NCBI GenBank assembly: GCA_023405135.1
Contig: JAEXYZ010000058.1
Span: 1 to 24,607, forward strand
Reading direction: 5' to 3'
Length of the DNA: 24,607 bases
Source of the DNA: Bacillota bacterium
Lineage (GTDB): Bacteria > Bacillota > Bacilli > Bacillales_A > Planococcaceae
The notes below the pieces were generated by a model. That model searched no databases and had not been told where the DNA came from. It saw nothing but the letters and a program-made list of their open reading frames with translations. Made by a program: the position numbers and the translations under genes. Numbering within the stretch: the stretch's first letter is position 1; the number at the start of each line of letters is the position of its first letter. Below are positions 16,105 to 22,776 of this stretch, one piece after another.

Positions 16105-16136
16105 AGCCGTTTCAAAAATGTGAAACGGCTTCTTAT
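16105..16136 (+). terminator. Hairpin after btuF, possible terminator
   Basis: AGCCGTTTCA (16105-16114) and TGAAACGGCT (16121-16130) form a perfect 10-base stem with a 6-base loop, followed by only a weak T-rich tail (TTCTTAT). It may attenuate rather than end transcription before cobU. Confidence 0.6.
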
Positions 16137-16200
16137 CTAGCATTAAAAGAGATAGTCCCTAAATACTGTAAAGTAGAACTTTTAATTATAGGAGATTTGT

Positions 16201-16767
16201 ATGGGAAAAGTTATTTTTATAACTGGTGGCGTTCGAAGTGGTAAAAGCGCTTTTGCAGAAAATATTGCAAAAGATATATATATAGAAAATAACAGTGAGA
16301 AATTAATTTATATTGCGTCCGGGGTTGCCTTCGATGATGAAATGGAAAAACGGATTAGAAGGCACATGCAAGATCGAGAAGCTTCAGAGATAAAGTGGAC
16401 AACTATTGAGTGTGTCAATGAATTACCAAAAGAAATAGGCACTTTTCAACGTAATTCAGTTATTTTATGGGATTGTATCACAACGTGGCTTTCAAATGTT
16501 TTATATAAGACAGAGGTTATACAAACTTCAAAACGGTTCGTTGAAATTGAGAACTATTTAAATCAATTAAAGCAACAAATTATGATGTGGAAAAGGCAAG
16601 GATTAGCTGTTATTTTAGTTTCTAATGAAGTACTAGATGAACAAGTTTCTAAATTTAAGGAAGTTAATTTGTATCGTCGTATTTTAGGTAGTTTACATCA
16701 ATGGCTTGTTAGCATTTGTGATGAAGCTTATGAGATGGATTATAGCTTAATACGACAGTGGAAATAA
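16201..16767 (+). CDS. cobU: Adenosylcobinamide kinase/guanylyltransferase CobU
   Basis: Bifunctional enzyme (188 residues) that phosphorylates adenosylcobinamide and transfers GMP to give AdoCbi-GDP, in the cytosol. It has the P-loop GGVRSGKS (9-16), the RRHMQDR segment whose H55 corresponds to the guanylylated His of Salmonella CobU, LWDCITTWLSN (about 89-99) and VSNEV. The usual GxGIVP after VSNEV is replaced by LDEQVSKF, so the last 50 residues diverge from the classic pattern while keeping its helix layout. AGGAG is upstream of the ATG. It opens a tight run cobU-cobS-cobC-cobU-like with 21-base to negative spacing. A second, reduced CobU-like protein lies at 18086. Confidence 0.9.
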   Translation: MGKVIFITGGVRSGKSAFAENIAKDIYIENNSEKLIYIASGVAFDDEMEKRIRRHMQDREASEIKWTTIECVNELPKEIGTFQRNSVILWDCITTWLSNVLYKTEVIQTSKRFVEIENYLNQLKQQIMMWKRQGLAVILVSNEVLDEQVSKFKEVNLYRRILGSLHQWLVSICDEAYEMDYSLIRQWK

Positions 16768-16788
16768 ATTAAGATGGGAGGGAGCTAT

Positions 16789-17562
16789 TTGAAAAATATA
16801 TTAATAGGACTACTATTATCTTTTCAATTTTTTACATCGCTACCTATTCAAAAGCAACTCCCAATGAACAAAAAATCAATAACAGCAATGTATTCGACAA
16901 TGCCTATTTTAGGAATATTAATGGGGAGTACTATTGCTAGTCTTGTTTTTATAAACGAGCATTTTTTCGAGTTTTCCAATTTGCTGTTAGCGATTTGTCT
17001 TGTTGTAGCAACTATTGTTATGTCTGGTGGACTCCATTTGGATGGCTGGATTGATATGGGAGATGCCTATTTTTCATATCAAGATCAGAAAAGAAGACTT
17101 GAAATTTTAGAAGATTCACGAGTGGGTGCATTTGGAGCCATTTCATTAGTTGTCTTAACCCTATTAAAGGTCGCTTTTATATACGAAGTGTTATTAAAGT
17201 TTGAACCGAATACTTATTTATTTTTTATAGGTATTCCATTTTTAAGTCGAATTGCAATCCTTATTTATTTTTTAAATACAAAGCCTGTAAAAGAAAAGGG
17301 GTTGGCGGCATATTTTAAATCTCAAGTAATACATAAAAGAGTATGGATTGCGATTGCTCTTTATCTCCTATTACTAACATTTCTCTCTTATTCTTTTTCT
17401 ATAAGTCAGCTACCAATCTTATTAATTGCTATAGTAGTATTTGTTTATTTGTATCGGAAATGGACTATCAAAAATTTTGGCGGTATGACGGGGGACTTAA
17501 TTGGTGCTCTATATGAAGGAGCTGAATTGTTTTTATGGGTAATTCTGTTGTTTTGCATTTAA
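16789..17562 (+). CDS. cobS: Adenosylcobinamide-GDP ribazoletransferase (cobalamin synthase) CobS
   Basis: Membrane enzyme that joins AdoCbi-GDP with alpha-ribazole (or its phosphate) to make adenosylcobalamin (phosphate). It has about six hydrophobic helices and the diagnostic acidic motif HLDGWIDMGDA (D85, D89, D92), EDSRVGAFG (about 108-116) and GGMTGDLIGA near the C terminus. I start it at TTG 16789 (257 residues), because GGGAGG at 16776-16781 lies seven bases upstream and MKNILIGLLLSFQF is the usual beginning; the ATG at 16774 would place that site inside the gene. The 3' end overlaps cobC by 28 bases, suggesting coupled translation. Confidence 0.93.
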   Translation: MKNILIGLLLSFQFFTSLPIQKQLPMNKKSITAMYSTMPILGILMGSTIASLVFINEHFFEFSNLLLAICLVVATIVMSGGLHLDGWIDMGDAYFSYQDQKRRLEILEDSRVGAFGAISLVVLTLLKVAFIYEVLLKFEPNTYLFFIGIPFLSRIAILIYFLNTKPVKEKGLAAYFKSQVIHKRVWIAIALYLLLLTFLSYSFSISQLPILLIAIVVFVYLYRKWTIKNFGGMTGDLIGALYEGAELFLWVILLFCI

Positions 17563-18134
17563 TTCGACATGAAAAAACTGCGGCTAATTTAAAGCGTAAA
17601 TATATTGGTTGGACAGATGAATCGATTGTGAGTATGGCTGGACAATTTCAAATTTTGATGCAGCCAACGAGGGTATTCGGTAGTGATTTGAAACGATGTA
17701 GAGAAACATCCGAACTTTATTTTCCAATGGCTCAGTTTCATTCTTTTAAAAAGCTAAGGGAACTTAATTTTGGCGATTTTGAAATGAAAACTTATGAGCA
17801 GTTGAAAGATAATGAAATATATCGTCAATGGATTGATTCTCCCACAACAACTATACCACCTAATGGAGAATCCTTTGAACATTTTAAGGAAAGGGTTTTA
17901 CATCAAATTCATCAGATTGTTTCAACTGCTGGCGACTATTGTTTTGTTGTTCATGGTGGGGTAATTCGTTTTTTACTTTCAATATTTAGTCCGAAAGAGG
18001 AGTCCTTCCAACAAATTGGAGTACAGCATCGTCAAATTTATACGTTACAATGGTCGGATTGGGCAAGCTTCGAAGGGGGTGTAAGATGCGAGTCGTTATT
18101 GGTGGAGCCCATAATGGAAAAAGGCAATTTGTAA
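17535..18134 (+). CDS. cobC: Histidine phosphatase, CobC-like (alpha-ribazole / adenosylcobalamin phosphatase)
   Basis: Phosphoglycerate-mutase-type histidine phosphatase of 199 residues. R11-H12 in LIRHEKT is the phosphohistidine motif, followed by GSDLKRCRETSE, the acid region LRELNFGDFE, NGESFEHF and the second His in VVHGGVIR. In corrinoid clusters this family removes the 5' phosphate from alpha-ribazole phosphate or from adenosylcobalamin phosphate, and its place directly after cobS fits. The start overlaps cobS by 28 bases; no strong ribosome binding site is near, so it probably depends on cobS translation. The 3' end overlaps the next gene by about 49 bases. Confidence 0.85.
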   Translation: MGNSVVLHLIRHEKTAANLKRKYIGWTDESIVSMAGQFQILMQPTRVFGSDLKRCRETSELYFPMAQFHSFKKLRELNFGDFEMKTYEQLKDNEIYRQWIDSPTTTIPPNGESFEHFKERVLHQIHQIVSTAGDYCFVVHGGVIRFLLSIFSPKEESFQQIGVQHRQIYTLQWSDWASFEGGVRCESLLVEPIMEKGNL

Positions 18135-18499
18135 AAAAATATTTAGATCAGTTAAACGTAAAAAATCGCTATATTTTTGAAGGGGAAATTCCACAATCAA
18201 CTTATTCAAAAGAGGATTTTGTAGTAATAGGAAACTTTGAAAAAATAATTTTACAATCAATCGAGTTAGATGAAGATGTTCTAGCAGCAAGTATTTTTAA
18301 TCAGCTTACTTTGTTAAATATGCAAACGAATATTATTTGTATATGTACGGATATTGGAAGAGGGATTGTTCCTTTGGAAAAAGAAGATAGAAAATTACGA
18401 GATACATGTGGACGATTGTATCAAAAGCTATTTACTGAAAGTGAACAGGTTATTAGAATTTGGTATGGAATTCCACAAATACTTAAAGGTGGGGAATAG
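18086..18499 (+). CDS. Shortened CobU-like protein with degenerate P-loop
   Basis: A 137-residue protein that looks like CobU with the middle missing. The N terminus IGGAHNGKRQF follows the CobU P-loop GGxRSGKSxF, but the residue after the P-loop Lys (K12) is Arg instead of Ser/Thr. The C terminus has GRGIVP (91-96) and RKLRDTCGRLYQKL, which match the CobU pattern GxGIVP...RxxRDxxGRxNQ. The segment carrying the guanylylated His and DC-TTWLSN is absent. I start it at ATG 18086, preceded by GAAGGGGGTG; the frame is open back to 18050. It overlaps cobC and is followed by the S-component gene after two bases. It may be a partner subunit, a regulator or a decaying paralogue. Confidence 0.75.
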   Translation: MRVVIGGAHNGKRQFVKKYLDQLNVKNRYIFEGEIPQSTYSKEDFVVIGNFEKIILQSIELDEDVLAASIFNQLTLLNMQTNIICICTDIGRGIVPLEKEDRKLRDTCGRLYQKLFTESEQVIRIWYGIPQILKGGE

Positions 18500-18501
18500 A
18501 G

Positions 18502-18996
18502 ATGCAAAAAAGTAATATTAAATTTTTAACGTTGACTGCTTTAATTGCAGCAATATGTGTTATTGGAAGTTTTATTAAAGTGCCAGGCTTCATTACAACA
18601 GCTGCCTTAGATTCTGCTCCGGCTTTTTTAAGCGTTGCTTTACTACCGCCGCTTTATTCGGGAATTGCTGGAGCTATGGGGCATTTTGCAACGGCATTAA
18701 CATCAGGCTTTCCATTAGGGCCGTTACATATCATTGTGGCTATTGAAATGTTCATCATTGTTTTTATTTTTAATGTTTTACATAGAAAAGGGTTGAACAT
18801 TTTAAAATGGATTTTTTTAATTGTTGCTAATGGCGTACTGTCAGCTCTTCCATTTTATTTTTTAATATCTCCTGCATTTTTTATAGGAGCGATTCCAAGT
18901 TTACTAATTGCGACAATTATTAATGTTGTCCTTACAATGATTGCAATGCCGATTATTAGTAAAGTTTTTTATGAACGGAAGGCTTCAAATGTATGA
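18502..18996 (+). CDS. cblT: ECF-type transporter S component, probably CblT (alpha-ribazole uptake)
   Basis: A 164-residue, very hydrophobic protein with about five or six membrane helices and no ATPase motif, the make-up of an ECF substrate-specificity (S) subunit. Recognisable parts are LTALIAAICVIGSFIKVPGF near the N terminus and SGIAGAMGHFATALTSGFPLGPLHI in the middle, a Gly/His/Pro-rich segment common in S components. AAAGGTGGGG is upstream of the ATG. It sits between a CobU-like gene and a PurM-like kinase gene (four-base overlap), inside a riboswitch-led corrinoid cluster. That context matches CblT of Listeria/Geobacillus, which imports alpha-ribazole. Energising modules EcfA/T are not here. 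The fold is fairly sure; substrate is inferred. Confidence 0.75.
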   Translation: MQKSNIKFLTLTALIAAICVIGSFIKVPGFITTAALDSAPAFLSVALLPPLYSGIAGAMGHFATALTSGFPLGPLHIIVAIEMFIIVFIFNVLHRKGLNILKWIFLIVANGVLSALPFYFLISPAFFIGAIPSLLIATIINVVLTMIAMPIISKVFYERKASNV

Positions 18997-19673
18997 GAAA
19001 CGCAATCAAAATCGATGATCAAACGGTTTTAACAATTGATAATGCTGGGTGTATTGGAGAAAAAGAGTTAGATATCGTGAAAGCGACTAACAGTTTAACG
19101 GCCAATTATACAGCACGGGTAGCGCTTTTAGAACAGTGGTGCGCGGGAGCACGTCCTACTCATATATTTCTATCTAACTTTACAAACGATGCTGCATGGG
19201 GAGATTATGAAAAGGGTATTCATCAAATATTTGATGAGATTGGAGAAAATGTACCTCCAATTAAAGGTTCAACTGAATCTAATTTTGAATCGATGCAATC
19301 TGCTCTTAGCATAATGATGATTGGGAAAATTGAGTTTAATGTTAGTAGAAGTGAAAACTATAATTGGTTTGTTGTTGGAAAGCCATTAGTTGGACAAGAG
19401 GTAATAAATCAAGCACATCATGTAGCGAAATTAAAAGAGCTTTACCAGTTGCTAAAATTAGGTGTCGCAAAACAAATATGGCCAGTTGGTTCAAAAGGAA
19501 TAGCTGCTGAATGTGACAGAATTTTTAAAGGAAAATCATATTCTTGTACATTGCCTTTAGAAAAGTCGAGTGGACCTTCTACAGCTGTAATAGTCGCTAT
19601 TGAGAAAGAACAAATCCATTTATTTAAAGAAAATACCTCAGTATGCTATGAAGCAATTCATTTAAAAAACTAA
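18993..19673 (+). CDS. cblS: PurM/ThiL-like kinase, probably alpha-ribazole kinase CblS
   Basis: A 226-residue soluble protein resembling the AIR-synthase (PurM/ThiL/SelD) fold: an early acidic-Gly segment TIDNAGCIGEKE, a middle NFTNDAAWGDYEKGI, and the nucleotide-binding-like KGSTESNFESMQSALSIMMIGK. It is shorter than typical PurM relatives. Its ATG overlaps the S-component stop (ATGA, 18993-18996), a sign of coupled function. In Geobacillus and Listeria, CblS phosphorylates alpha-ribazole delivered by CblT, replacing CobT for lower-ligand activation; no cobT is seen here. I infer that role from family and position. A hairpin follows the stop. Confidence 0.7.
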   Translation: MRNAIKIDDQTVLTIDNAGCIGEKELDIVKATNSLTANYTARVALLEQWCAGARPTHIFLSNFTNDAAWGDYEKGIHQIFDEIGENVPPIKGSTESNFESMQSALSIMMIGKIEFNVSRSENYNWFVVGKPLVGQEVINQAHHVAKLKELYQLLKLGVAKQIWPVGSKGIAAECDRIFKGKSYSCTLPLEKSSGPSTAVIVAIEKEQIHLFKENTSVCYEAIHLKN

Positions 19674-19699
19674 AGATTAGATGAAATGCTAGTTTTTTC
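19664..19699 (+). terminator. Terminator at the end of the corrinoid cluster
   Basis: AAAAAACTA (19664-19672) pairs with TAGTTTTTT (19690-19698), an A-T-rich 9-base stem with a 17-base loop and T6. The stop codon of cblS lies in the 5' arm. The long loop lowers confidence. Confidence 0.5.
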
Positions 19700-19728
19700 T
19701 TGTGAAGTTTTAGTTATTATGATAATAT
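19700..19728 (+). promoter_or_regulatory. Candidate promoter of the nrd operon
   Basis: TTGTGA (19700-19705), a 17-base spacer and TAATAT (19723-19728) would start transcription near 19735, directly at the NrdR box and about 30 bases before the riboswitch. Another -10-like hexamer (TACAAT, 19740-19745) overlaps the box itself. Confidence 0.4.
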
Positions 19729-19738
19729 GATATCAGAT

Positions 19739-19754
19739 ATACAATATATAGTGT
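19739..19754. promoter_or_regulatory. NrdR box
   Basis: ATACAATATATAGTGT matches the NrdR consensus ACACWATATATWGTGT at 15 of 16 positions. A weaker match, CTACTATATGTAGATT, starts exactly 32 bases downstream (19771-19786), which is the usual spacing of paired NrdR boxes, but it overlaps the first riboswitch helix. NrdR represses ribonucleotide reductase operons when dATP is high, which fits the genes that follow. Confidence 0.75.
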
Positions 19755-19766
19755 TTTGTTTATGTT

Positions 19767-19950
19767 GGTTCTACTATATGTAGATTAAAAGGGAAATCAG
19801 TGCGAATCTGATGCTGTCCCCGCAACTGTAAATGTGAACGAAAGTCAGTGCCACTGTGCTTTGCATGGGAAGGTGATGAGTAGGAAGTAGCATAAGCCAG
19901 GAGACCTGCCAAATAAACAAATTCACCATTTCTTCGGGGACTGAGAAATG
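19767..19950 (+). promoter_or_regulatory. Cobalamin riboswitch 2 (ribonucleotide reductase operon)
   Basis: A textbook AdoCbl aptamer: GGTT, ATTAAAAGGGAAATCAGTG, GATGCTGTCCCCGCAACTGTA, then the B12 box GCCAGGAGACC at 19896-19906. A following hairpin (CCATTTCT/AGAAATGG) may provide the pseudoknot loop. A strong terminator lies at 19993, between the aptamer and nrdH. High adenosylcobalamin should therefore stop transcription of the class Ib reductase. No coding ORF is supported in this leader. Confidence 0.95.
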
Positions 19951-19992
19951 GAGGCGAGATGGGTTCTTAAACTTGTCTGTTTCCATTTACAT

Positions 19993-20031
19993 AAAAGCTA
20001 TCCCTAAACATGAAATAGGGGTAGCTTTTTT
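19993..20031 (+). terminator. Riboswitch-controlled terminator before nrdH
   Basis: AAAAGCTATCCCTA (19993-20006) pairs with TAGGGGTAGCTTTT (20016-20029, one G-U pair) around a 9-base loop, followed by T residues. It lies about 85 bases after the B12 box and 54 bases before nrdH, so it is the likely off-state element. Confidence 0.88.
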
Positions 20032-20084
20032 CATTTTCAGTGGATAACCTGAGGTGCAATAAATAACAAAAAGGGAGATGCAAC

Positions 20085-20315
20085 ATGAAACTATATACAA
20101 AAACTGTTTGTCCTAAATGTATGCTAATGAAATTTGAGTTAAATAAGGCTGGTTTTGAAGGAAACTATACAATTATTAATATTGAACAAGACGAACAAGC
20201 AAAAAATAGATTAATTGATGCTGGTATTTTATCAGTGCCAGTTTTAGAGGTTGATGGGGAACTAATCCATGATATTACTGAGATGAAAAATATTATTAAC
20301 AGGATTTTCGTATGA
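20085..20315 (+). CDS. nrdH: NrdH-like glutaredoxin/redoxin
   Basis: A 76-residue thioredoxin-fold electron donor. The redox motif C9-P-K-C12 sits after the first strand, and SVPVLEVDG carries the cis-Pro loop. It should re-reduce the NrdE C-terminal cysteines, drawing electrons from thioredoxin reductase. AAGGGAG precedes the ATG. It is first in nrdHIEF and overlaps nrdI by four bases (ATGA). The B. subtilis nrdIEF operon lacks this gene, so the arrangement here is closer to that in other Firmicutes and enterobacteria. CPKC differs from the CVQC/CMQC motif of classic NrdH, so a general glutaredoxin-like role is possible. Confidence 0.85.
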   Translation: MKLYTKTVCPKCMLMKFELNKAGFEGNYTIINIEQDEQAKNRLIDAGILSVPVLEVDGELIHDITEMKNIINRIFV

Positions 20316-20680
20316 TTGTATTTGCAAGTCGAACAGGCAATGTCCGCTATATTGTAAATAAATTGGGGTTGCCAAATATAGAAATTACAGATGGGCTAGT
20401 AATGACTCAACCTTTTTTACTTTTCACTTATACAGATGGATTAGGTCAAACACCAAATGTAGTAAAGCAATTTCTTTTAAGAAATTATGAGTGGTGTAAA
20501 GGAGTAATCGCTAGTGGGAATTCGAATTTTGGACATGAAGTTTTTTGCAAATCAGCAGATACAATAAGTGAACTGTATCATATTCCAATCGTAAGAAAAA
20601 TCGACTTACGTGGATTTCAAAAGGATTATGATGCAATAGTTTCTTATTATAACAATGTTATTGGATTGGTGGGAGTTTAG
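20312..20680 (+). CDS. nrdI: NrdI flavodoxin
   Basis: A 122-residue flavodoxin-like protein that supplies the oxidant for assembling the dimanganese-tyrosyl radical of NrdF. The N-terminal FASRTGNVRYIV is the phosphate-binding loop, FTYTDGLGQTPNVVKQFL follows, and GVIASGNSNFGHEVFCKSADTIS is the characteristic NrdI flavin loop. Length is normal. The ATG overlaps the nrdH stop, and nrdE begins two bases after its stop, so translation is tightly coupled. Presence of NrdI confirms that the reductase is class Ib. Confidence 0.95.
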   Translation: MIVFASRTGNVRYIVNKLGLPNIEITDGLVMTQPFLLFTYTDGLGQTPNVVKQFLLRNYEWCKGVIASGNSNFGHEVFCKSADTISELYHIPIVRKIDLRGFQKDYDAIVSYYNNVIGLVGV

Positions 20681-20682
20681 AC

Positions 20683-22776
20683 GTGAAAGAATACTTAAAC
20701 TTGAACAATAAAGTATTAAATACGTATAGTACAACTGGAGTACTAGATTTAGAGAAAGATCGAGAGGCTACGCGTAAATATTTTTTAGAAAATATTAATG
20801 TTCGAATGCGTTACTTTATCGATTTAGAGGAGAAAATCAACTATTTAGTTAGCGAAGGTTATTATGAAAAAGAGTTTTTAAGTTTATATACAATGGATTT
20901 TATAAAAAAGATTTATAAAATTGCCTATTCATATAAATTCCGTTTTCCTTCCTTTATGAGTGCAAGTAAATTTTATGAAGGCTATGCATTAAAAAGCCGA
21001 GATGGAAAAGAAATTTTAGAAAAGTACGAGGATCGTATTGCAATTATTGCACTTTATTTAGCGCAAGGTGATACAGACTTAGCAGAAAGTGCCGTACGTC
21101 ATATGATGGAGGCATATCAACCAGCAACACCAACTGCATTAAACAGTGGGAAAAAGGCAAGAGGAGAATTAGTAAGCTGCTTCAAGCTCATCATGGATGA
21201 CTCGATGAACTCCATCGCAGAAAATATTGGCTACTGCTTAGAGCTGTCTCGACTTGGGGGAGGAGTTGGAACGTTACTTACGGACATAAGACCATTAGGA
21301 GATCCTATTAAAGGTATTCTTAATCGTGCAAGCGGTGTAATGCCTGTCGCAAAATTACTTGAAAATGCCTTTTCTTATTCTAACCAGTTAGGTCAACGAA
21401 ATGGCTCAGGAGTGGTTTATTTAAATATTTTCCATGCAGATATTGAAGAGTTCATTTCCTCAAAAAAACCGAATGCAGATGAAAAAATACGACTAGCAAC
21501 ACTGTCAACAGGGGTTATTATTCCAGATATTTTCTTTGAATTAATGCGTAAAAATAAAGATATTGTTTTATTTAGTCCTTATGATATTTACAAAGAATAT
21601 GGCTTAAGAATGTCTGAAATAAGTATGACAGAAATGTATTATAAGCTGTTAGATAACCCAAATATTCGCAAAATTAAACGAGTCAATGCGCGAAAGTTAT
21701 ATACAGAAATAAAGAAAACTCAATTCGAATCTGGCTATCCGTTTGAAATATTCGATGATAATGTAAATAATCATCATACATTAAAAGGTATAGGTCGTGT
21801 TAAAATGTCTAATCTTTGTACTGAGATTTTACAAGTACAAACTACAAGTAACATTACCGATATGGATCAGCCAAATGAATATGGCTTAGATGTTTCCTGT
21901 AATTTAGGTTCACTAGATATTCATAAAGCGACACAAACAAAGAATTTTGAAGAATTAGTTGATACATCGATGAGGTTATTAACCAGTGTCTCTGAAATGA
22001 CGAACATTGTGAATGTTCCATCGGTTGTAAAGGCAAACAGGCTTATGCATTCAGTTGGCTTAGGGGTCATGAATTTACATGGACATTTAGTTACTGAAAA
22101 AATTGTATATGGTTCACCAGAATCTATTGAATTTATTGATTATTTTATGGAAGCTGTAAACTATTATTCTCTTAAATCTTCTATGTTGATTGCGAAAGAG
22201 AAAGGTGAATCGTTTTATGGATTTGAAAAAAGTGAATATGCGACTGGTGAGTATTTCGAGCAATATATTAACAAACATGATGTAGAAGTTAATCAAACGG
22301 TTAAACGTGCATTAGGCAACGTACCAATTATTACATCAGCTATGTGGAAAGAACTTAAAGAACAAGTGCAAACGTATGGAGTTTACTCAGCGTATCGACT
22401 TGCAATTGCTCCAACAGGTTCAATCTCTTATATACGTTCTAGCACAGCATCAATTGCTCCTTGTACAGAACGTGTAGAAATCCGTGATTATGCTGATAGT
22501 AGAACGATTTATCCGATGCCATTCTTAAACAATGAAAATAAACATCTATATGTAGAAGCATATGATGTTGATCCCTATAAATTAATTGACTTGTATGCAG
22601 CTGCTCAAAAGCATGTTGATCAAGGAATCTCCATGACTTTATATGTAACAGACAAATGGACAACTGAAAACTTGGCGAAACTTTATATTTACGCTTGGAT
22701 GCGCGGAATAAAATCTGTTTATTATGTTCGTCAGCGTCTACAAACATTGGAGGAATGTGTATCATGCTCAATTTAA
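20683..22776 (+). CDS. nrdE: Class Ib ribonucleoside-diphosphate reductase, alpha subunit NrdE
   Basis: Catalytic subunit (697 residues) that reduces ribonucleoside diphosphates to deoxyribonucleotides. Cysteines of the active site are present: C166 in ELVSCFKL and C406 in VSCNLGSLD as the redox pair, and C379 in SNLCTEI as the thiyl-radical residue with N377 and E381. APTGSISYIRSSTASIAPC marks the phosphate-binding region, and the tail ends ECVSCSI with the C692/C695 shuttle pair. It lacks the N-terminal ATP-cone, as expected for class Ib. The start is GTG, preceded by GGTGGGAG. The 3' end overlaps nrdF by 13 bases. Length and motifs indicate an intact enzyme. Confidence 0.96.
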   Translation: MKEYLNLNNKVLNTYSTTGVLDLEKDREATRKYFLENINVRMRYFIDLEEKINYLVSEGYYEKEFLSLYTMDFIKKIYKIAYSYKFRFPSFMSASKFYEGYALKSRDGKEILEKYEDRIAIIALYLAQGDTDLAESAVRHMMEAYQPATPTALNSGKKARGELVSCFKLIMDDSMNSIAENIGYCLELSRLGGGVGTLLTDIRPLGDPIKGILNRASGVMPVAKLLENAFSYSNQLGQRNGSGVVYLNIFHADIEEFISSKKPNADEKIRLATLSTGVIIPDIFFELMRKNKDIVLFSPYDIYKEYGLRMSEISMTEMYYKLLDNPNIRKIKRVNARKLYTEIKKTQFESGYPFEIFDDNVNNHHTLKGIGRVKMSNLCTEILQVQTTSNITDMDQPNEYGLDVSCNLGSLDIHKATQTKNFEELVDTSMRLLTSVSEMTNIVNVPSVVKANRLMHSVGLGVMNLHGHLVTEKIVYGSPESIEFIDYFMEAVNYYSLKSSMLIAKEKGESFYGFEKSEYATGEYFEQYINKHDVEVNQTVKRALGNVPIITSAMWKELKEQVQTYGVYSAYRLAIAPTGSISYIRSSTASIAPCTERVEIRDYADSRTIYPMPFLNNENKHLYVEAYDVDPYKLIDLYAAAQKHVDQGISMTLYVTDKWTTENLAKLYIYAWMRGIKSVYYVRQRLQTLEECVSCSI

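Noticed and set aside
19855..19866. TGTGCTTTGCAT as a third copy of the intergenic repeat
   Set aside because: Only a short motif match, and it lies in the variable arm of the B12 aptamer without the other motifs of the element.
19774..19986. Minus-strand 70-residue ORF over the second riboswitch
   Set aside because: It is antisense to a complete cobalamin aptamer, which explains the conservation; no independent start signal was seen.
22439..22771. Minus-strand 110-residue ORF inside nrdE
   Set aside because: It is fully antisense to the conserved C-terminal NrdE coding region, with no supporting start signals.
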